64,000 nucleotides of DNA, from the NCBI GenBank assembly GCA_019358855.1, contig JAHHII010000001.1, positions 1-64,000 on the forward strand, read 5' to 3'. Of this stretch, positions 38,064 to 47,012 are shown one piece after another. This DNA comes from Timaviella obliquedivisa GSE-PSE-MK23-08B. Its GTDB lineage: Bacteria; Cyanobacteriota; Cyanobacteriia; Elainellales; Elainellaceae. How positions within the stretch are numbered: position 1 is the stretch's first letter; each line of letters opens with the position of its first letter. The position numbers were made by a program, and so were the translations under genes. Below the pieces are notes generated by a model. That model did not search any database, was not told where the DNA came from, and saw only the letters and a program-made list of their open reading frames with translations.

Positions 38064-38806
38064 GGTGATTATGCCTTGAGAAAAACCGTAGCGCAGCTTG
38101 ACGGCGATCGCTCTGCTCTACTGAACCACAGCTATGCCAAAAATGTAAGAGCTTCTTCTTTATTTACTCCAGGAAGTAAGGTAAGCCTTGACTCTACGTA
38201 TAAATTCTTAAGTCTACGTATAAACTACATCTAAGCTCTATCGGTTCATGAAGATATTTCTATCCAACTAGACGCTCTAGATTGAAAGGGCGATCGCTCC
38301 TCTACAATCTTAAAAACCTTCTAATGGTTGGAGCGCAACGCTTTGTCAAAAGTATAGTTTACCTCTAGGCATTAAATCTCTAGGCATAAATTGGGTGTAA
38401 AAAATCAATATTTGCCTCAGTAAGCTCTCAGTGCTACCATGCAACAGTAAGAATTAAACATCTTCATGAATTTTTTATAAGTTCATCAAGAATCGTCAGG
38501 ATCAGTCAAAATTTCATTGAATGAGTGGCTTTAGAGAGTTGTCAAAAGCGATCGGGCGAGTCTTCTAAGGCTTCTATTTAGAATAAGGTTCTAAATCCCG
38601 GTTGCATCTCGGTCTATTTATCGCAGAGGATCGGCTGAAGTCAATAAGCTTAAATTTCTTCCTCAGAGAACTTAGAGAAGCTATTCAAAACGACAGGGTG
38701 TTACTTTTCTTAATCTCTTTCTAAAATAGTTACCCATAATCGTAAATTTTTAGCCTTGATTTCAGACTCTTGTCTATTGCTATCTATGAGATGTACCCCT
38801 CAAAAT
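38064..38806. other. Long spacer with short imperfect tandem repeats
   Basis: 743 nt without a convincing gene. Imperfect direct repeats of TCTACGTATAAA occur with a 20-bp period at 38191-38230, and of CTCTAGGCAT with a 15-bp period at 38363-38392. Both lie among AT-rich DNA in the shared upstream region of the photolyase-related gene and the glycosyltransferase. Confidence 0.5.
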
Positions 38807-39826
38807 ATGAAGCAAGTATCTGTCATCATTCCGCTTTACGGCGTTGAGAAGTACGTTTCTGCAACTGTACAATCTGTTCTAGCCCAAACCCACGAAAACT
38901 TTGAGCTAATTTTGGTTGATGACGGTTCGCCCGATCGCAGCGTCGAAATTTGCCGTCGATTCACTGATCCTCGCGTCAAGATTTTACGGCAAGAAAACCA
39001 AGGACCCGCCGCTGCCCGCAACTTCGGCATTCGCCATGCTAAAGGCGACTACATCGCGTTTCTAGACGGGGATGATCTCTGGCTCCCCGATAAACTGATG
39101 AAGCATATTGAGCATCTAGAAAATAGCCCAGAGGTCGGCGTTAGCTTCTGCCGCTCGGCGTTGATTGATGAAGCAGGTGAACTGCTTGGCATTTATCAAC
39201 TCTCTAACCTCGAAGACATTACCCTACTCGATTTACTTTGTCGTACTCCCATTGGCAACGGCTCGGTGCCTGTCATGCGTCGAGAATTGTTTGATGCGAT
39301 CGAGTTCGACAGTCCCTTTGAGGCAGATCCCTCTTACTTCAACCCCGATCGCCGCCTCCACCCTTCTGAAGATGTAGAATGCTGGGTGCGCATTGCCCTG
39401 ACGACCCACTGGCAAATCGCTGGCATTCCTGAAGCATTAACTTTGTATCGGGTCAACTCTAATGGATGTTCTGCCAAACTTTTGAAAAAGCTAAGCTCTT
39501 GGGAGCAAATGCTAGAGCAGGTTCATACCTATGCGGCTCAGCAAATTAAACCCTGCAAAGCAGCAGCGATGGCTTATCAATATCGCCACTTGGCGCGGCG
39601 GGCAGTCACGTTGAGAGATGGAGCGATCGCCCTAGACCTGGGTTTTCGGGCAATTGCCGCCTATCCTCAAATTCTCATTGAGCAACCTCGGCGCACCTTA
39701 CTCACCCTAGCAGCAGCGGCTCTAGTACAAATCTTGCCCCTCAACTTCTATCGCCAGTTTGAAGCTCAAGCCCTCAAAATTGCGGGTGCCTCACAAAAAC
39801 AGCAAATTTCTAAAGAGGCGTTCTAG
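38807..39826 (+). CDS. Family 2 glycosyltransferase
   Basis: About 339 residues from ATG 38807 (MKQVSVIIPLYG). The GT-A fold is clear: VSVIIPLYGVEKYV, LILVDDGSPDRS (nucleotide-binding Asp), NFGIRHAKGDYIAFLDGDD (D-x-D) and a catalytic-type EDVECWVRI block. It transfers a sugar from a nucleotide sugar, probably to a polysaccharide or lipid acceptor. No polysaccharide gene cluster surrounds it, so the acceptor is unknown. An in-frame TTG start at 38756 would add 17 unrelated residues. Confidence 0.88.
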   Translation: MKQVSVIIPLYGVEKYVSATVQSVLAQTHENFELILVDDGSPDRSVEICRRFTDPRVKILRQENQGPAAARNFGIRHAKGDYIAFLDGDDLWLPDKLMKHIEHLENSPEVGVSFCRSALIDEAGELLGIYQLSNLEDITLLDLLCRTPIGNGSVPVMRRELFDAIEFDSPFEADPSYFNPDRRLHPSEDVECWVRIALTTHWQIAGIPEALTLYRVNSNGCSAKLLKKLSSWEQMLEQVHTYAAQQIKPCKAAAMAYQYRHLARRAVTLRDGAIALDLGFRAIAAYPQILIEQPRRTLLTLAAAALVQILPLNFYRQFEAQALKIAGASQKQQISKEAF

Positions 39827-39906
39827 CGATCGTTCTGCCCCGATGAGATAGGTACTGAGCCATCCTATCCCGTAAAATAATGAGGTCAACGACATGACTT
39901 CAATCT

Positions 39907-40521
39907 ATGACTCATTCCACTGACATTACGACCCTTGCCCGCTGGATGGCATCGGATTTTAGCAACCAAGAGCAAGCGTTTGAAAACCCGCCATTTTTCG
40001 CTCACATTCGCGTTTGTATGCGCCCTTTGCCGCTGGAGTTGTTAGGAGGGGTGAGTTTGTTTTTAGAACAAGCCTATGATTACGAGCTTAATCATCCCTA
40101 CCGGATGCGGATTTTGAAGCTAGTCGTCGTTGGCGACCCTAGCAGTAACGGCGAAGCAGCGCGCATTATTATTGAAAACTACACGGTCAAAAAAGAGGAA
40201 ACCTACTACGGTTCATCTCGTGATATTTCTCGCCTACAAGCGCTAACGCCTGACCAAATTGAAAAAATGCCTGGTTGCGATATGTTGGTGGAATGGACAG
40301 GCAGCAGCTTTAAGGGCGTTGTAGAGCCGGGTAAAGCCTGTATGGTATTTCGCAAAGGGCAAGAGACTTATCTAGATAACGAATTTGAAATTACTGAGAC
40401 AACCTTCATGAGCATGGATCGGGGACGCGATCCAAAAACCGATGAAGTGGTTTGGGGTTCAGTGGCAGGCCCTTTCCAGTTTTCTCGGTGGGCAAGTTTT
40501 GCCGATGAAGTGAAAGTCTAA
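39907..40521 (+). CDS. cpcT: Phycobiliprotein lyase CpcT
   Basis: A 204-residue T-type lyase. CpcT attaches phycocyanobilin to Cys153 of the phycocyanin beta subunit. Family blocks are plain: LARWMASDFSNQEQAFENPP, IRVCMRPLP, EQAYDYELNHPYR, EKMPGCDMLVEWTG and SVAGPFQFSRWASFA. Residues 76-86 (GDPSSNGEAAR) interrupt the usual continuous strand LKLV..-IIENY and are encoded exactly by a 33-bp dispersed repeat. The insertion probably sits in a loop of the beta barrel; whether activity is kept is unknown. There are no other phycobilisome genes nearby. Confidence 0.92.
   Translation: MTHSTDITTLARWMASDFSNQEQAFENPPFFAHIRVCMRPLPLELLGGVSLFLEQAYDYELNHPYRMRILKLVVVGDPSSNGEAARIIIENYTVKKEETYYGSSRDISRLQALTPDQIEKMPGCDMLVEWTGSSFKGVVEPGKACMVFRKGQETYLDNEFEITETTFMSMDRGRDPKTDEVVWGSVAGPFQFSRWASFADEVKV
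40132..40164 (+). repeat. Dispersed repeat, copy 6 (11-codon insertion in cpcT)
   Basis: 33 bp, begins GGCGACCCTAGCAGTAACGG and ends CGAAGCAGCGCGC. It coincides exactly with codons 76-86 of cpcT, with the same frame as in purF (DPS..GEAAR against DPS..CEAAR). Confidence 0.85.
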
Positions 40522-40539
40522 AGAAGTGAAGCTTTAAAA

Positions 40540-40624
40540 CGGAGAGGGGGGGATTCGAACCCCCGTTGAGTTACCCCAAACCTGATTTCGAGTCAAGCGC
40601 ATTCAACCACTCTGCCACCTCTCC
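40540..40624 (-). tRNA. tRNA-Ser (anticodon CGA)
   Basis: An 85-nt class II tRNA on the minus strand. Acceptor GGAGAGG/CCTCTCC, anticodon loop CTCGAAA giving CGA, a long variable arm (GGGGTAACTCAAC region), T-arm GGGGG-TTCGAAT-CCCCC, discriminator G as expected for serine. CCA is not encoded. Confidence 0.95.
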
Positions 40625-40680
40625 GTCAGCTATTGTACTCCATGAGGAGAAAGATACTTTAGCTAAATAAAGAAACCTCT

Positions 40681-41319
40681 CTAAGCCCGAGAGACGCGAT
40701 ACGCACAACGCCGATCGCCCGCCAAAATATGCTCTACTCGCTCTACAGTTACCTCTTTGCCCAAAACCGCCCGAAAAACCTCCAATTCTGCCCCACATAG
40801 CTTCTGACAAGTCTGCGCCGCCGCATAGATAGGGCAATGGTTTTCGACCAATAACAAATCGCCCTCAGGCAATTCAATGACTTCTGCCATATAGCCTTCC
40901 TGCGTTCGCAACTGAGCGATCGCCCAGACTCTCTGTTGCCACGTTGCAGTTTCTGCCACTTTTGCCCGATAGGTTTGCACCTGCCGCTGGCTGCGCTCTG
41001 CCACCAACCGATCTAGCCCAGCATCGCCAAAAACACTTTCTACACTTTTCAGCAAATCAACCATTAAGTCGGCATGGCTATTGGGAAAGCGATCGCCCGC
41101 TTGCTTTGTCAGTTGCCATAGCTTCACCGGACGACCCAACGGTCGCCGTTCCTCCTCATAGGTCACCCAGCGTTCGGCTTGCAAAGTTTGCAGATGTTGA
41201 CGAATTGCCATAGGCGAGACCTGTACCTGTTCAGCAATCGCTGTAGCCGTCTGCGCGCCCTGCATTTTGAGCAAATGCAAAATCCGATCTTTAACTTTTT
41301 GTTTCGCATCCTCTATCAA
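40681..41319 (-). CDS. SufR-like Fe-S transcriptional regulator
   Basis: 212 residues. An N-terminal winged helix-turn-helix of DeoR type (TATAIAEQVQVSPMAIRQHL) precedes a C-terminal Cys-containing domain with ENHCPIY, TCQKLCGAELEVF and DRRCAYRV. This matches SufR, the repressor of the suf operon that senses its own Fe-S cluster. In SufR the motif is usually NHCPIC; here that second Cys is Tyr, while the other conserved cysteines remain. The suf genes are not in this window, so it may be a SufR paralog with another target. Confidence 0.75.
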   Translation of the reverse strand: MIEDAKQKVKDRILHLLKMQGAQTATAIAEQVQVSPMAIRQHLQTLQAERWVTYEEERRPLGRPVKLWQLTKQAGDRFPNSHADLMVDLLKSVESVFGDAGLDRLVAERSQRQVQTYRAKVAETATWQQRVWAIAQLRTQEGYMAEVIELPEGDLLLVENHCPIYAAAQTCQKLCGAELEVFRAVLGKEVTVERVEHILAGDRRCAYRVSRA

Positions 41320-41363
41320 TTCTTACTGTTCCTGCTGCGTTGCTGCATTAAAATTCTGTGGCG

Positions 41364-41978
41364 CTAAAACTGATATCGTTTGTCCCTTAGCCAAATTGCT
41401 GTTGGAACTGCATTTCCGCCTACTCCTACTTTAGCCTCAACTACAAATGCTGGCTTAGAAGATTCTCCCTGTGCCTGATTAATTTGATTAATTTGCTGAT
41501 TAATGTCATCTCGCTGATCTTCAGGAATAAAGTAAATCTCCAGCCCATAGCGGATGCGCCCTTGGCGATCGCTCCCGCGCAACGCCACTTGATTAGTAGG
41601 TAAATTATTAGGACGCTGGCTAGCAACTGCCACCGCCTTCCAAGCTTGCGGCGGACGACTGCTGGGATTAGCCGGAGCTTGTAAAACTACATAAAACTCG
41701 TTACTAACTGCATCACCACTTAACGGGTCACGTTTTGGTTGCTTCGCCTCAACGTTTTGCCATCCTGGTAATTTTGCCAGGTTTTGCACATTAGAAATAT
41801 CATAGGCAAGCGTCACAGAATAACCCTGAAGGAGGCTGTACGGATCAACGGGAGCGGTTTGCAATACGAGCGATCGCCCATTCATTTGCGTGTAGAATGC
41901 CTGCGCCGGAACCGCCAAAATTAGAACAATTTGAAGTGCCAAAACGATCCAAAACCGTAAACTTAATGAGTTGCGCAT
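41364..41978 (-). CDS. GDYXXLXY-type membrane-anchored protein
   Basis: 204 residues with an N-terminal membrane segment (about 7-28) and an extracytoplasmic domain. The stretch DPYSLLQGYSVTLAYDI is the equivalent of the GDYXXLXY motif, with divergence. The family is usually encoded next to a DUF2157 membrane protein, which is exactly the case here (3-nt gap upstream). The pair presumably acts together in the envelope; the role is unknown. Confidence 0.7.
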   Translation of the reverse strand: MRNSLSLRFWIVLALQIVLILAVPAQAFYTQMNGRSLVLQTAPVDPYSLLQGYSVTLAYDISNVQNLAKLPGWQNVEAKQPKRDPLSGDAVSNEFYVVLQAPANPSSRPPQAWKAVAVASQRPNNLPTNQVALRGSDRQGRIRYGLEIYFIPEDQRDDINQQINQINQAQGESSKPAFVVEAKVGVGGNAVPTAIWLRDKRYQF

Positions 41979-41981
41979 GGC

Positions 41982-43451
41982 TTACTCCTCCGGAGCAATT
42001 CTAAGGATACGGACGTAGCGTTCAAACCAAAGCCCAATGACAATTACGCCAACGCCACAGAGCAGGAATACGACAGACTTGAGCAGCAACGCAGTTTCGT
42101 ATTCCAACAAGCGGCTGAGAATTTGTAGCGTTACCAGCGTTAGTCCGCTCCAAAAAATGCGGCGTTGCCCGTCGGCTAAGCCATCTCGCATGAATGCTAC
42201 AGCCAGGAGAAACAACAGAACGTTAGACAGAAATGTGGCGATCGCGACAATTGGGGCAACATGCCAATGCCAAAAAGTCATGGCGGCAATCACTCCCAAG
42301 AAACCTAGCATCATGCCATCACTTTGGCTCAACCCCCACCTGTCTGTACGCCGGGGACGCGCCAGATAAAGCCATTGCACCACCGTCAGACTCACAAAAA
42401 AGAGCAGGTTAGCATCCCACCATAATGACCATCCCTCCGTCATCAGACGATCTACTTGGGCTGGACGAGAGGTCAGATCTAGATTATGTTCCCAAGCGTA
42501 ATGAAAGGATGAACTGTAAGTCAGTACCGTCAGGAACAGCAGTGATAAACCTTGGGCGATCGGGCGAAAATACTGCGTTTCTAAATCAACCTCTGACTGC
42601 GGAGTAAAGCGTGCAAAGAACCGTTGCCAGAGCCTATCGTCATAGCTCCAAAGAATCGCAGGCGGCAGTGTGAAGATCAAGACCCACCCAACTCCTATGG
42701 AATTAAAGTGAAAAGCTGTTTCACTAAACCGAGAAAGCGTTCCTTCCAACGCCGAGAGAAACGCGATCGCCCCCAACCCAAACACCCATTTTGAGCGACA
42801 CCAATAAGCCAAAGGAACAAATGATAATCCTGCAATCAACGGCATGTAATGCATAACCCAACGCACCGTATCAGAAGGTGAATTATTCCAGTCCCAACCC
42901 GACACCCCAATCCAATAGCCAATCCCTGTCAGCAAAATTGCCAGCATCCCTAAAGAAGTCAATCGCAATCCATACGCCATTCCCAACACCGCCAAGCCCC
43001 AAATAATGCATAGGTCAGCGCTAGAGCCATTAATGTGAAACATCTGCCCCATCAGCGCCAGGTTTGCCCCCAAAATGAGTGCCCCTAACAGCAATAATCC
43101 TTGCCCTAACCGCTGTCGCCCGCTTTCCTGGCGATCGGGCAAAGGCGGCTGGTTCCAAAGGTAAAAGCCCGTCACATTTACGCCCACAAACAACAGCAGC
43201 AGCAGTAATAGCTTTAATTCACGCGGAATAGCCTGCCAGTTCGCTGCAACAAACGTGATTACTCCCAGCCCCAAAAGAACGCTACCAATTCCCAAAACGA
43301 CCGTAACGAAGCGATCGCGCGCCATTCCATCCAACTGGGCGAACTCATACCGCTCTGCTAATTGCCGAGCCTGTTCTGCACTAATTATTCCTTGCGATCG
43401 CCACCGTTCAACCTCATCCCGCAACTGCTCCCGAAACTTATCTGAAGCCAT
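41982..43451 (-). CDS. DUF2157 polytopic membrane protein
   Basis: 489 residues. The N-terminal 45 residues are helical and soluble (EQLRDEVERWRSQGIISAEQARQL), the DUF2157 signature, and are followed by about 12 hydrophobic segments. No transporter or enzyme motif is recognised. It is cotranscribed with the GDYXXLXY-type gene that starts 3 nt after its stop. Function unknown. Confidence 0.8.
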   Translation of the reverse strand: MASDKFREQLRDEVERWRSQGIISAEQARQLAERYEFAQLDGMARDRFVTVVLGIGSVLLGLGVITFVAANWQAIPRELKLLLLLLLFVGVNVTGFYLWNQPPLPDRQESGRQRLGQGLLLLGALILGANLALMGQMFHINGSSADLCIIWGLAVLGMAYGLRLTSLGMLAILLTGIGYWIGVSGWDWNNSPSDTVRWVMHYMPLIAGLSFVPLAYWCRSKWVFGLGAIAFLSALEGTLSRFSETAFHFNSIGVGWVLIFTLPPAILWSYDDRLWQRFFARFTPQSEVDLETQYFRPIAQGLSLLFLTVLTYSSSFHYAWEHNLDLTSRPAQVDRLMTEGWSLWWDANLLFFVSLTVVQWLYLARPRRTDRWGLSQSDGMMLGFLGVIAAMTFWHWHVAPIVAIATFLSNVLLFLLAVAFMRDGLADGQRRIFWSGLTLVTLQILSRLLEYETALLLKSVVFLLCGVGVIVIGLWFERYVRILRIAPEE

Positions 43452-43784
43452 CTTGACCTCCCCTCAGGGAACTGTTTTTAAACTATGGTGTCTTATGCTG
43501 GCAAAACTTTCAGACAAGAAATGTGACAGATCCCAAAGCGGCGATCTGACTTTTATCTCTATCCCTCTTGACCATTAAATCTTGCTCAGAACGTAGAGAA
43601 GCCAGAACAGAATAATGATGAAGTTTCTAGAGAATCTTGAATGCGTTGAAACAAAACTGTAGAAAGTGACGTTACCGTACTAAGGAACCAAAAACATCTG
43701 TTAGAAATTCTCAAGGCAGCCAGTGCGATGCTGCTAATCTAAGGTATCTCTCGCCAAGAATCTATCGATATTTAAAAAATTGCT
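43452..43784. other. Spacer without recognisable content
   Basis: 333 nt between divergent genes. I see no gene, hairpin with T-run or repeat in it. Confidence 0.5.
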
Positions 43785-44306
43785 ATGAGAAAGTTAGAGC
43801 GCAGCAATACTAATAAACCTAATTCAGAGCAGATTAAGGCTCATAACCAAGGTCGCATCCAGGCGGAGAACGATCGCTTAAACCAACAGCACAATCAGCT
43901 TTGGCAGCAGATCGAAGAAAAAGATGTTGAAACCTTGAGGCTTCAGCAAGAGGTGGAACAGACCTCAGCTTTAGTCCGCCAAGAACAGCAAGAGAAAAAA
44001 GGAATTCTCCATAAGTTAATGGAAGCGATCGCTTCTAAAAAGGACGCGATCGCCTCTCGAAACTCGATGCGCGGCAGATTGGGCAACATGACAGCCCAAC
44101 GCAACAAAGCCCAAGAGCAACTCAAACTCACAATGGACAAACTGGTAGAAGCCAATCAACAAGTCAGCGCCATCCAGCAAGAGTACGACCAAGACATGGA
44201 AGAAATGGCAAAGGCATACCAAGAAATGAGTCCAACCCAGCGCAGCAGCTTGTCACCCAAGCTAAAACATCTTCTAGATCAAGTCGCAAAAGATTATGAG
44301 GAATAA
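43785..44306 (+). CDS. Coiled-coil protein of unknown function
   Basis: A 173-residue, almost entirely helical, charged protein with heptad patterns over about residues 20-150 (RIQAENDRLNQQHNQLWQQI and on). There is no signal peptide, membrane segment or enzyme motif. The internal EAIASKKDAIASRN stretch is encoded by two HIP1 octamers 18 bp apart. Its stop overlaps the possible early start of the next gene, so the two are probably an operon. Not recognised. Confidence 0.65.
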   Translation: MRKLERSNTNKPNSEQIKAHNQGRIQAENDRLNQQHNQLWQQIEEKDVETLRLQQEVEQTSALVRQEQQEKKGILHKLMEAIASKKDAIASRNSMRGRLGNMTAQRNKAQEQLKLTMDKLVEANQQVSAIQQEYDQDMEEMAKAYQEMSPTQRSSLSPKLKHLLDQVAKDYEE

Positions 44307-44310
44307 AGCC

Positions 44311-44925
44311 ATGAGAACCAGAGCAGAACGAAATCGAGGGTTTGAATCGGTTAAACAAAACTTATTTGATGCTGGAGTTGCGGTTCTAAACGCAGCCGAA
44401 GCTCAGGAGCAATTATTTGATGCCTCGGTTAAGGCTTTAGCAGAGGCAGTCGGTATTGAGACAGAAGAGTCTCCTAAGGTTTTAGCAGAGGCGATCGGGG
44501 TTGAGGCAGAAGATTCTACTGAAATTGAGTCCAATACAGACAGCCCATCTAAGCATTCCATCGTTGAGAAACTGATGGTGCAACGGCAAAAAGCTGAAGC
44601 TGCCGGAGACTTTGATAGTTATATTGATGCCGAACAAAAGCTACAAACTCTGGATGAACTGGAGGTTGTGAGGTTAGAGCGAGAGGCGCGGAAGTTAGAG
44701 GCACAGATCAGGATTGAAAATGCTCAGAAGCAACTGAGCTTCCTTTCCCAAGCTCCACCTTCCTTTACTCCTAAGCCTATCTCTACACCCAAAACGCCAG
44801 AGGTTTGGACTGAAGGAAAACTGAAGGAAAAATTTAAGATGCTCGACAACGTGCGCAAAGAATTCAGCGTAAAAGCAAAAACTTGGAAAGAAGCAGTTGC
44901 TCTAGTCAATCAAAGAGAAAATTGA
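44311..44925 (+). CDS. Helical protein with an internal duplication, unknown function
   Basis: About 204 residues from ATG 44311 (MRTRAERNRG), with GAGG about 9 nt upstream; an ATG at 44296 overlaps the preceding gene. A 16-residue duplication is visible (ALAEAVGIETEESPK, then VLAEAIGVEAEDSTE). A coiled coil follows (about 95-150), then a Pro/Thr-rich linker and a basic C-terminal helix. It is likely cotranscribed with the preceding coiled-coil gene. Not recognised. Confidence 0.6.
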   Translation: MRTRAERNRGFESVKQNLFDAGVAVLNAAEAQEQLFDASVKALAEAVGIETEESPKVLAEAIGVEAEDSTEIESNTDSPSKHSIVEKLMVQRQKAEAAGDFDSYIDAEQKLQTLDELEVVRLEREARKLEAQIRIENAQKQLSFLSQAPPSFTPKPISTPKTPEVWTEGKLKEKFKMLDNVRKEFSVKAKTWKEAVALVNQREN

Positions 44926-45044
44926 AGGCAGGATTGAGATCCTGATCATCCAACTGAAAAACAGCGGATTGTTGAAGGCTATTTCCGCAATGTGCCTTCA
45001 ATGCTTATGATGATCTTCATGTCCCTGATTTTCTGCTGATACCA

Positions 45045-45566
45045 ATGCCAAAATTTGCTAACACTCGCGCATGGGAACAGGCTGAACTGCTGATGCAGCC
45101 TACCTTTATCCGCGTGATTGATAACATCGGCAAGCAGCTCGAAACTTCCCATTGGAAAGGCACTTACCAAGAAGTCCAGATGTGGGCAGATGGTATTTCA
45201 GAAGCCACTAAAACCCAAGTGCTAGAGCTACGGCAACAGCTTGAAACTTCTGCTCCCGAAGACTTAGAAGAGATTCAAGAAGCCTTAGTTCGTCTCCCTA
45301 GCCCCCATCCTGGCTATCTGCTTTGCTTACAGTACCAGGGTCGCCAAATTACTGTAGATATTTGGCAACTCTGCTACCAAATTTGTTTTCGCAACTATAG
45401 CCCTGTCCTCAATGCCATGGACACGGATTTGATCGTCGAAATCGATACCACCCTAATTGATGAGACAGGCGATGTCGATTGGCAAAAGCTGGATGTTAAA
45501 ACAAAGCAGTTGATTGGGCAAATCTTTAACAGTTTTTCCGGTGCAACCGCAACCGAAGAACCCTGA
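45045..45566 (+). CDS. Conserved-looking soluble protein, unknown function
   Basis: A 173-residue protein. The N-terminal half is helical (ANTRAWEQAELLMQPTFIRV, then TYQEVQMW). The middle PHPGYLLCLQYQGRQITVDIWQ looks like a beta hairpin, and the C-terminus is acidic. There is no signal or membrane segment. It lies 119 nt after the helical protein on the same strand. I believe similar proteins occur in other cyanobacteria but cannot name the family. Confidence 0.6.
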   Translation: MPKFANTRAWEQAELLMQPTFIRVIDNIGKQLETSHWKGTYQEVQMWADGISEATKTQVLELRQQLETSAPEDLEEIQEALVRLPSPHPGYLLCLQYQGRQITVDIWQLCYQICFRNYSPVLNAMDTDLIVEIDTTLIDETGDVDWQKLDVKTKQLIGQIFNSFSGATATEEP

Positions 45567-45591
45567 GAAAAGCTGCTCTTGGCGAAGATGC

Positions 45592-45807
45592 CTATCGCAG
45601 ATGCTGTCGCAGTTTATAGAATTTGCTGCTCAAGCGTACCCAATTTGTTAGGGCGATCGCTTGCCCTGTTAGGGTTCGTTTTTCTGCTTGTGGCTGTACC
45701 AAAGGGGGCTGCATCTGGGGCATTTTGTACCGGCTTAACGCAAAGCTGGCCCCGTCAAACATCGAAACCATCACAAACGCAGTCATCAATAGGTAACTAA
45801 TTTTCAT
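45592..45807 (-). CDS. Possible small exported protein
   Basis: A 71-residue frame with a signal-peptide-like start (MKISYLLMTAFVMVSMFDGA) and a basic mature part. AGG lies 6 nt before the ATG. A plus-strand frame over the same DNA looks less protein-like. Nothing in it is recognisable, so the gene is doubtful. Confidence 0.35.
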   Translation of the reverse strand: MKISYLLMTAFVMVSMFDGASFALSRYKMPQMQPPLVQPQAEKRTLTGQAIALTNWVRLSSKFYKLRQHLR

Positions 45808-45974
45808 ATATGCCTAACAACGTTCTTGCCTAAGAATCTTGACTGAAGATGCTCTATCTCATTCATATCGGTTATCTCACTCTCTTTCATGCAAACTGTT
45901 CCACTGCCCCATGCGGCACATCGATCACGCTTGTAAGCCAGTAAAATGAACATACCTACCTTTTTTAAGCACCT

Positions 45975-47012
45975 ATGACTCAGCCATTACAAGACCTCCA
46001 AGCAGAAGCAGGTGCAATCTTCATAAACAACATACCCGCTCATTTTGGTAATGATGCCGCAGTTATGGAGCAAATTACAGTTGGCAAAGTGGGTCTATGC
46101 GATCGCACCCATTGGGGCAGAATTCAAATGACTGGGGACGATCGCCTCCGCTTTCTCCATAATCAAACCACCAACGACTTTAATATTCTCAAGTCAGGTC
46201 AAGGCTGCGACACTGTATTTGTTACTTCCACAGGACGCACGATTGATCTTGCCACCGCCTACGTCACTGAAGATGCGGTTCTGCTCCTCGTATCACCCGG
46301 CTACAATCAGCGATTGATGGAATGGATGGATCGCTTTATCTTCTTTGCTGACAAGGTGGAGCTACAAGATATTACAGAATCGACCGTTGCTTTTAGCTTG
46401 CTAGGAGAGGGGCTGACGGACGCATTGGGCATGGGAGCGATCGCCCAGCAGCCTTATGCCAGTCATCAACTCATGGCGATCGGTGGGGTGGAAGTCCGAG
46501 TGGCAGTCGGCAGCGGTCTAACCACTCCTGGCTACACCCTCATTGCTGCTGTCAATGATGCTGCCCAACTCTGGCAAACCCTTGCAGCAGCAGGCGCACA
46601 GCCCTTTGGCACTCAAGCCTGGGAGGAACTCCGCATTCAGCAAGGTCGCCCCGCCGCTGGGCAAGAACTTACCGACGCTGTAAACCCTTTGGAAGCTGGC
46701 TTGTGGCAAACGATTTCCCTTAGCAAGGGCTGCTACATTGGTCAGGAAACGATCGCCCGGCTCCACTCCTATCGGGGCGTTAAACAACAGCTTTGGGGCA
46801 TCAAAATGAACGCCGCTGCCGAAGTTGATAGCTCCATCACAGAGGGTGAAGAAAAAATTGGCAAACTCACAAGCTGCACCCAAACCGCCACCGGACACTT
46901 TGGACTGGCATACATCCGCACCAAAGCTGTCACACCTGGACTTAAAGTGACCATTGGCGCAGTTGAAGGCGAACTCGTAGCAGTGCCATTCGTCACTCAT
47001 GAGTACCCTTAA
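45975..47012 (+). CDS. ygfZ: YgfZ/GcvT folate-binding protein
   Basis: 345 residues of the YgfZ (IBA57-like) family, which assists tetrahydrofolate-dependent assembly or repair of certain Fe-S enzymes. The signature is SKGCYIGQETIARLH, containing the family's conserved Cys. DRLRFLHNQTTND is the N-terminal block. It overlaps the following lipoate-ligase-family gene by 14 nt, so the two are translationally coupled; both pathways meet at lipoyl synthase, an Fe-S enzyme. Confidence 0.88.
   Translation: MTQPLQDLQAEAGAIFINNIPAHFGNDAAVMEQITVGKVGLCDRTHWGRIQMTGDDRLRFLHNQTTNDFNILKSGQGCDTVFVTSTGRTIDLATAYVTEDAVLLLVSPGYNQRLMEWMDRFIFFADKVELQDITESTVAFSLLGEGLTDALGMGAIAQQPYASHQLMAIGGVEVRVAVGSGLTTPGYTLIAAVNDAAQLWQTLAAAGAQPFGTQAWEELRIQQGRPAAGQELTDAVNPLEAGLWQTISLSKGCYIGQETIARLHSYRGVKQQLWGIKMNAAAEVDSSITEGEEKIGKLTSCTQTATGHFGLAYIRTKAVTPGLKVTIGAVEGELVAVPFVTHEYP

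Noticed and set aside
45579-45800. Plus-strand 73-codon frame
   Set aside because: Overlaps a more plausible signal-peptide-bearing minus-strand frame; low support either way.
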